A stretch of 6,755 nt of DNA from an uncultured Opitutia bacterium. Its GTDB lineage: Bacteria > Verrucomicrobiota > Verrucomicrobiia > Opitutales > UBA953. The stretch lies in contig CAIXQT010000309.1 of NCBI GenBank assembly GCA_903921665.1, forward strand, positions 1 through 6,755, in the 5' to 3' direction. A program made the position numbers and the translations under genes. Each line of letters starts with the position of its first letter. Position 1 is the first letter of the stretch. The notes under the pieces are model-generated. The model worked only from the letters and a program-made list of their open reading frames with translations. It was not told the DNA's origin and ran no database searches. Below, in pieces: positions 1-4,179 of the stretch.

Positions 1-16
1 CGACTGTCCTATCCCC

Positions 17-2470
17 ATGCCCCCCAAGGCCACCCTTTTCCTCGGCGTCTTCCTCGGTGCCGTCTGCTCCGCCGAGCCGATCAACTTCAGCCGCCAGATC
101 CGTCCGATCCTGTCCGAGAACTGCATCGCCTGCCACGGCCCGGACGAGAAAGCCCGCAAGGGGAAGCTGCGACTCGACGACGAGCAGGACACCAAGCGCG
201 ATCGTAAGGGCGATTTCGTCGTCCTGCCGGGCAAGCCTGAACAGAGCGAACTCATCAAACGCATCGAGTCGACGGATCCCGACGACGTCATGCCGCCGCC
301 GAAGCAGCATAAGACGATTCCCGCCGCGCAGGTGGCCCTCCTCAAGGAATGGATTAAGCAAGGCGCCCCGTGGGGACGTCACTGGTCCTATGAGCCTGTC
401 GCCCGTCCGTCCGTGCCCAAGAACGGCGAACACAACCCGGTGGATGCGTTCCTCGCTGACCGTCAGAAGAAGGAAGGCCTGTCGTGGTCGCCGGAAGCGC
501 CCAAAGCCATCCTCATCCGCCGCCTTGCGCTCGACATCACCGGCCTGCCGCCCACGCCCGCCGAGGTCGCCCAGCTCTCCGACGCCAAACACGAGGAAGT
601 CGTCGCGCATTTCCTGGCCAAGCCCGCCTACGGCGAACACTGGGCCCGCCAGTGGCTCGATCTCGCCCGTTACGCCGACAGCGCCGGCTACCCATCCGAT
701 CCGGGCCGCATCATCTGGGCTTACCGCGACTGGGTCATCAAGGCCCTTAACCGCAATCAGCCGTTCGATCAGTTCATCATCGAGCAGATGGCCGGCGACC
801 TGCTGCCCAAGCCGACCGAGGACCAGATCATCGCGACGGCCTTCCACCGCAACACCATGACCCAGAACGAAGGGGGCACGAGCGACGAAGAATTCCGTAA
901 CGCCGCCGTCATCGATCGCGTCAACACGACCTACGCGGTCTTCATGGGCACCACCATGGCTTGCGCCCAGTGCCACACCCATAAATACGACCCGATCACG
1001 ATCACGGAATACTTCCGTTCCTACGCCTTCCTCAACCAGAGCGCCGACAGCGACAAACGCGACGAATCCCCGCTGCACGAAATCTACCCGCCCGGCGTCA
1101 AGGCCCAGCGCGACCAGTGGACCAAGGAAAGCGCCGCCGCGGAAGCCGTCTTCAAGAAGCCTGCCCCGGCCTGGCTCGCCGGCTTCGAAGAGTGGCTAGC
1201 CAAGAAGCCCAACCTCGCGGACAAAAACCTCAAGGCCGCCCTCGACGCTCCGAAAGAGAAGCGCACTCCGGCCCAGACCAAGCAGCTCAGCGATTACTAC
1301 GTCCGCAATGTCTCCGTCGCCACCCAAGCCGAACGCGCCCTCGCGGACGGCCTGAAGAAGAAGATCGCCGACACGGCGCCCGTCACCGTGCCGATCATGC
1401 AAGACCTCACCGGCGACAAACGTCGCAAGACCTTCATCCAGCTGCGCGGTAACTGGCAGGCCCTCGGCGACCAGGTCTATGAAGGCGTGCCGCATCATCT
1501 GGCTCGCTGGGACGACTCTCTTCCCAAGAACCGGCTCGGCCTTGCCCGCTGGATCGCCAGTCGCGACAACCCGCTCACCGCGCGCGTGACGATGAACCGC
1601 CTCTGGGAAACGGTCTTCGGCGTGGGCATCGTCCGCTCGAGCGAAGAGTTCGGCAGCCAAGGCGACCTCCCCATCCACCCGGAACTGCTCGACTGGCTCG
1701 CCGCCGAGTTCACCGAGTCCGGCTGGGATACGAAGAAGATGCTATCGCTCCTGCTGAACAGCCGCGCCTATCGCCAATCTTCCGCCAGCAACGGCAAGCT
1801 CAACGAACTCGACCCCGACAACCGCTTCGTCGCCCGCGGCCCGCGTTTCCGTCCGTCCGGCGAGATGCTCCGCGACCAGGCCCTCGCCGTCAGCGGACTC
1901 CTCAGTTCGAAGATGTACGGCGCGCCGGTCCGCCCGATCCGCCCGAACATGGGCCTCAGCATCGCCTTCGGCGGCTCTGGTGACTGGGCTACGAGCACTG
2001 GCGAGGATCGCCACCGCCGCAGCCTCTACACCGACACGCGACGCAGTACGCCGTATCCGAGTTTCGCCACCTTCGACGCCCCGAACCGCGAGACCTGCGT
2101 CGTCCGCCGCGGCCGCTCCAATACGCCGCTACAGGCCTTCGTGACGCTCAACGATCCTGTCTTCGTCGAGACCAGCCAGGCCCTCGCCCGTCGTCTGCTC
2201 AAGGAAGGCGGAGCGACCGATGACACGCGCCTGCGCTTCGCCTACTCGCTCTGCCTCTCGCGCGAACCGGATGCCAACGAACTGGCGACGCTCAAGACCC
2301 TGCTCACGAGATCCATCGCGCAGTACAAGGCCGACGCCGCGCTCGCCGTGAAGATGGCCACCGACCCGCTCGGACCGGTCGACAAAGGCGCCGACGTTCC
2401 CACCCTCGCCGCTTGGACCGCCGTCAGCAGCGTCATCATGAACCTCGACGAGTTCCTCATGCGTCGCTGA
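17..2470 (+). CDS. Exported diheme PSCyt1-PSCyt2-PSD1 protein (DUF1549/DUF1553), complete
   Basis: This is an 817-residue protein of the planctomycete-type cytochrome family. Residues 1-19 look like a Sec signal peptide: Lys4, a hydrophobic run at 6-16, and probable cleavage after Ala19. PSCyt1 (about 25-120) carries the haem c motif C36-I-A-C39-H40 and a conserved Met92-Pro-Pro-Pro, where Met92 is a plausible distal haem ligand. PSCyt2/DUF1549 (about 140-345) contains DITGLPPTP, an ARYADSAGY segment and a second motif, C316-A-Q-C319-H320, followed by HKYDPIT. A Lys-rich linker (about 345-500) leads into PSD1/DUF1553 (about 505-770), with KNRLGLARW, a DRHRRSLYT segment, FDAPNRETC and SNTPLQAF. 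It ends in NLDEFLMRR, which resembles normal family C-termini, so the gene is intact. Two covalent c-type haems attached outside the cytoplasm are expected. The enzymatic role of the family is not established. ATG 17 is chosen because it directly precedes the signal peptide. No in-frame stop lies between it and the window edge, so an upstream start cannot be excluded. It is probably co-transcribed with the DUF1501 gene 49 nt downstream. Confidence 0.95.
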   Translation: MPPKATLFLGVFLGAVCSAEPINFSRQIRPILSENCIACHGPDEKARKGKLRLDDEQDTKRDRKGDFVVLPGKPEQSELIKRIESTDPDDVMPPPKQHKTIPAAQVALLKEWIKQGAPWGRHWSYEPVARPSVPKNGEHNPVDAFLADRQKKEGLSWSPEAPKAILIRRLALDITGLPPTPAEVAQLSDAKHEEVVAHFLAKPAYGEHWARQWLDLARYADSAGYPSDPGRIIWAYRDWVIKALNRNQPFDQFIIEQMAGDLLPKPTEDQIIATAFHRNTMTQNEGGTSDEEFRNAAVIDRVNTTYAVFMGTTMACAQCHTHKYDPITITEYFRSYAFLNQSADSDKRDESPLHEIYPPGVKAQRDQWTKESAAAEAVFKKPAPAWLAGFEEWLAKKPNLADKNLKAALDAPKEKRTPAQTKQLSDYYVRNVSVATQAERALADGLKKKIADTAPVTVPIMQDLTGDKRRKTFIQLRGNWQALGDQVYEGVPHHLARWDDSLPKNRLGLARWIASRDNPLTARVTMNRLWETVFGVGIVRSSEEFGSQGDLPIHPELLDWLAAEFTESGWDTKKMLSLLLNSRAYRQSSASNGKLNELDPDNRFVARGPRFRPSGEMLRDQALAVSGLLSSKMYGAPVRPIRPNMGLSIAFGGSGDWATSTGEDRHRRSLYTDTRRSTPYPSFATFDAPNRETCVVRRGRSNTPLQAFVTLNDPVFVETSQALARRLLKEGGATDDTRLRFAYSLCLSREPDANELATLKTLLTRSIAQYKADAALAVKMATDPLGPVDKGADVPTLAAWTAVSSVIMNLDEFLMRR

Positions 2471-2480
2471 GCCATCGGTC

Positions 2481-2511
2481 CTACCCCCACCCCTACCCCT
2501 AACCCTACCCC
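2481..2511. repeat. C-rich hexamer tract, telomere-like, G-quadruplex motif on minus strand
   Basis: Five near-perfect hexamers plus one base: CTACCC, CCACCC, CTACCC, CTAACC, CTACCC, then C. The consensus is CTACCC. On the minus strand it has five G-runs (4, 3, 4, 4 and 5 G) separated by loops of 2, 3, 2 and 1 nt, a textbook intramolecular G-quadruplex pattern. The plus strand could form an i-motif. It occupies most of the 49-nt gap between the stop of the cytochrome gene and the ATG of the DUF1501 gene, ending 8 nt before that ATG, where a ribosome binding site would normally lie. The minus strand is the template for plus-strand transcription, so a quadruplex there could impede RNA polymerase, while the mRNA itself would be C-rich. 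Function is inference only. Confidence 0.8.
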
Positions 2512-2519
2512 TTTTCGAG

Positions 2520-3974
2520 ATGAACCCTCTCCGCGAAGCCCAACTCAGCCTGCAGACGCGCCGCACCTTCCTTAGCAGCGTCGGTCAGTTCAGCCTCGGC
2601 GCCATCGCCCTCCATGCAATGAAGGCGGACGCCCTCGGCGCCCCTTCCGCTAACGATAACCCCCTCGCCCCGCGCAAGCCGCACTTCAAGGCCAAGGCTA
2701 AGCGCGTCATCTACCTGCACATGTCGGGCGGCCCGCCCAACCTGGACATCTTCGACCACAAGCCAGAGCTCGTCAAACGCAGCACCCAAGATTGCCCTGA
2801 TTCATTCCTGAAAGGACGCACCTTCGCCTTCACCACCGGCGTGCCGAAGCTCATGGGCAGCCCGCGTACCTTCAAGCAATACGGCCAAGGCGGACTCTGG
2901 ATGAGCGACGCCGTGCCGAACTTCCAGAAGATCGCCGACGAGGTCACGATCGTGAAGGCGATGCATACGGATCAGTTCAACCACGCGCCGGCCGAACTCC
3001 TGCTCTTCACGGGCCACAACCGTCAGGGACGTCCGTCGTTGGGTTCGTGGGCCACCTATGGCCTCGGCACCGAGAACCAGGATCTGCCTGGTTTCGTCAC
3101 CATGATTTCCAACGGCGTCCAGCCGAGCGGCGGCCAAGGCTGCTGGGGCTCCGGCTTCATCCCGTCGGTCTTCCAAGGCGTGCAATGCCGCAGCAAGGGC
3201 GATCCGGTGCTCTTCGCCAACGACCCGCCTGGCATGACCCGCGACCTCCGGCGTGCCACGCTCGACGCGCTCAAGGACCTCAACCAGCGCCAGCAGGACG
3301 AACTCGGCCACGCCGAGACCGTCACGCGCATCGCCCAGTACGAACTCGCCTTCCGCATGCAGACCAGCGTGCCGGACGTCATGGACATCTCGAAGGAGAA
3401 GCCCACGACGCTCGAAGCCTACGGCGCCAAGCCCGGCGAATCCAGCTTCGCCAACAACTGCCTCCTCGCCCGACGACTCGTCGAGAAAGGCGTGCGCTTC
3501 GTGCACCTCTTCGACTGGGGTTGGGATTTCCACGGCACCAACCCGAAGGAAGACATCCGCGGTGGACTCACCGCCAAGATGGCCGCGACCGACAAGCCTG
3601 TCGCCGCGCTGATCAACGACCTTAAGGAACGTGGCCTACTCGAGGACACCCTCATCGTCTGGGGCGGCGAATTCGGCCGCACCCCTTTCCGCGAAGGCCG
3701 TACGGCCAAGGGCGACGTCCTCGGCCGCGACCACTACCCCGATTGCTTCTCGATCATGATGGCCGGCGGCGGCGTCAAGGGCGGTTTCCAGTTCGGCGAG
3801 ACCGACGAGATGGGCTTTGGTGGCGTGAAGGACAAGGTCCACGTCCACGACCTGCAGGCCACCATCATGCATCTCCTCGGCTTCGACCACGAACGCCTCA
3901 CCTATCGCTTCCAGGGCCGCGACTATCGACTCACTGACGTGCATGGGCATGTCGTCCGCGACATAATCGCGTGA
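2520..3974 (+). CDS. DUF1501 family protein with Tat signal peptide
   Basis: This is a 484-residue, full-length DUF1501 protein (PF07394), a family usually described as related to sulfatases and alkaline phosphatases; its reaction is not established. The N-terminus has a twin-arginine motif T13-R14-R15-T-F-L, a hydrophobic stretch at about 24-34 and an A-D-A cleavage candidate at 36-38, which predicts Tat export of a folded protein. Family motifs, in order: H67-M-S-G-G-P-P-N-L-D76-I-F-D79 (usual form MxGGPSxLDxFDPKP); W-D336-F-H338-G, matching the usual GWDxH segment; G383-E384-F-G-R387-T-P389; G402-R-D404-H405-Y-P407; and V-H441-V-H443-D444-L near the C-terminus. These Asp, His and Glu residues are candidate metal ligands by analogy with alkaline-phosphatase-fold enzymes. 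ATG 2520 is chosen because the Tat motif follows by 13 residues. The reading frame is open upstream, but no other start codon is seen back to about 2460. No Shine-Dalgarno is present. It is paired with the upstream diheme gene, the usual arrangement for this family. Confidence 0.95.
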   Translation: MNPLREAQLSLQTRRTFLSSVGQFSLGAIALHAMKADALGAPSANDNPLAPRKPHFKAKAKRVIYLHMSGGPPNLDIFDHKPELVKRSTQDCPDSFLKGRTFAFTTGVPKLMGSPRTFKQYGQGGLWMSDAVPNFQKIADEVTIVKAMHTDQFNHAPAELLLFTGHNRQGRPSLGSWATYGLGTENQDLPGFVTMISNGVQPSGGQGCWGSGFIPSVFQGVQCRSKGDPVLFANDPPGMTRDLRRATLDALKDLNQRQQDELGHAETVTRIAQYELAFRMQTSVPDVMDISKEKPTTLEAYGAKPGESSFANNCLLARRLVEKGVRFVHLFDWGWDFHGTNPKEDIRGGLTAKMAATDKPVAALINDLKERGLLEDTLIVWGGEFGRTPFREGRTAKGDVLGRDHYPDCFSIMMAGGGVKGGFQFGETDEMGFGGVKDKVHVHDLQATIMHLLGFDHERLTYRFQGRDYRLTDVHGHVVRDIIA

Positions 3975-3980
3975 CGACGA

Positions 3981-4008
3981 GAGTATAGAGTATCGAGTAT
4001 GGAGTATC
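3981..4008 (+). repeat. Left arm: four tandem copies of GAGTATN
   Basis: Four exact, contiguous 7-nt units: GAGTATA, GAGTATC, GAGTATG, GAGTATC. Only the seventh base varies. The arm starts 6 nt after the stop codon of the DUF1501 gene. It is the inverted partner of 4131-4158: position i pairs with 8139 minus i, and 25 of 28 positions are Watson-Crick. Confidence 0.9.
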
Positions 4009-4015
4009 GAAGTTA

Positions 4016-4129
4016 AGTCCGGGCAAGCATGCTCACACGTTTCAGCCCCCACAAACGAGACTGCCATCACAGACCAAGGTAGAATGAATTCAGAACCTAA
4101 GAATGAAACACCCTGAACAGCCCGGCACT
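4016..4129. repeat. Nested inverted repeat inside the palindromic element
   Basis: AGTCCGGGC (4016-4024) can pair with GCCCGGCACT (4120-4129): nine Watson-Crick pairs with one bulged C at 4126. It lies immediately inside the heptamer arms, so it would extend the long stem after a short internal loop. Its GC-rich core (CCGGGC with GCCCGG) is the most stable part. This nested pairing suggests the arms and core belong to one structured element, but a 6-nt perfect core alone could arise by chance. Confidence 0.45.
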
Positions 4130-4130
4130 A

Positions 4131-4158
4131 GATACCCCATACTCAATACTCCATACTC
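4131..4158 (-). repeat. Right arm: four tandem heptamers, inverse of left arm
   Basis: Read on the plus strand the units are GATACCC, CATACTC, AATACTC, CATACTC, i.e. four NATACTC units with one substitution (C at 4136). On the minus strand this is the same GAGTATN array as the left arm. It ends 21 nt before the start of the second cytochrome gene, and TAG at 4159-4161 directly after it is the in-frame stop that limits that gene's start. Confidence 0.9.
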
Positions 4159-4179
4159 TAGTTCGCCCTAGCCCTCCCC

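Larger units (their letters stand above)
3975..4179. other. Intergenic region with palindromic heptamer element; no gene seen
   Basis: This 205-nt spacer separates the DUF1501 gene from the second cytochrome gene. Most of it (3981-4158) is an inverted repeat with heptamer-repeat arms around a 122-nt core, followed by a 21-nt pyrimidine-rich stretch ending at ATG 4180. The stretch 4051-4110 has 24 G or C in 60 bases, against 35 in 60 at 3601-3660 inside the DUF1501 gene, so the spacer differs in composition. I see no classical terminator (GC hairpin plus T-run), tRNA or rRNA. The best -10-like hexamer is TAGAAT at 4080-4085, but no good -35 lies 16-18 nt upstream, so I do not call a promoter. 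Two tiny reading frames (17 codons from 4029, 10 codons from 4084) are too short to support as genes. Confidence 0.7.

Noticed and set aside
53..73. Lipoprotein signal (Cys17 in the first cytochrome protein)
   Set aside because: The residues before Cys17 (Gly-Ala-Val) do not fit a lipobox, and a normal Sec cleavage after Ala19 fits better.
1196..1678. Minus-strand open frame of 160 codons opposite the first cytochrome gene
   Set aside because: A GC-driven shadow; the sense frame is continuous and conserved through the linker and PSD1.
2481..2511. True telomere or linear replicon end
   Set aside because: Only five degenerate hexamers, internal between two intact genes that look like an operon; the resemblance to telomere repeats is compositional.
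2802..3533. Minus-strand open frame of 243 codons
   Set aside because: Antisense to conserved DUF1501 sequence; low-complexity composition and no plausible start context.
4057..4085. Possible promoter: GAGACT (4057-4062), 17-nt spacer, TAGAAT (4080-4085)
   Set aside because: The -10 matches 5 of 6 consensus bases, but the -35 matches only 3 of 6 and there is no extended -10 TG. A match this weak is expected by chance.
4029..4116. Two tiny plus-strand frames in the spacer: 17 codons (4029-4082) and 10 codons (4084-4116), the second with AAGG four nt upstream
   Set aside because: They are too short to separate from chance, show no recognisable peptide, and lie inside the palindromic element. 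They could be reconsidered only with ribosome profiling.
3981..4158. Intrinsic terminator formed by the inverted repeat
   Set aside because: The 122-nt loop is far too long for a typical intrinsic terminator, the arms are AT-rich, and no T-run follows the right arm on the plus strand.
3981..4158. CRISPR array
   Set aside because: The repeated units are 7 nt, contiguous, and inverted between arms; there are no unique spacers of regular size.
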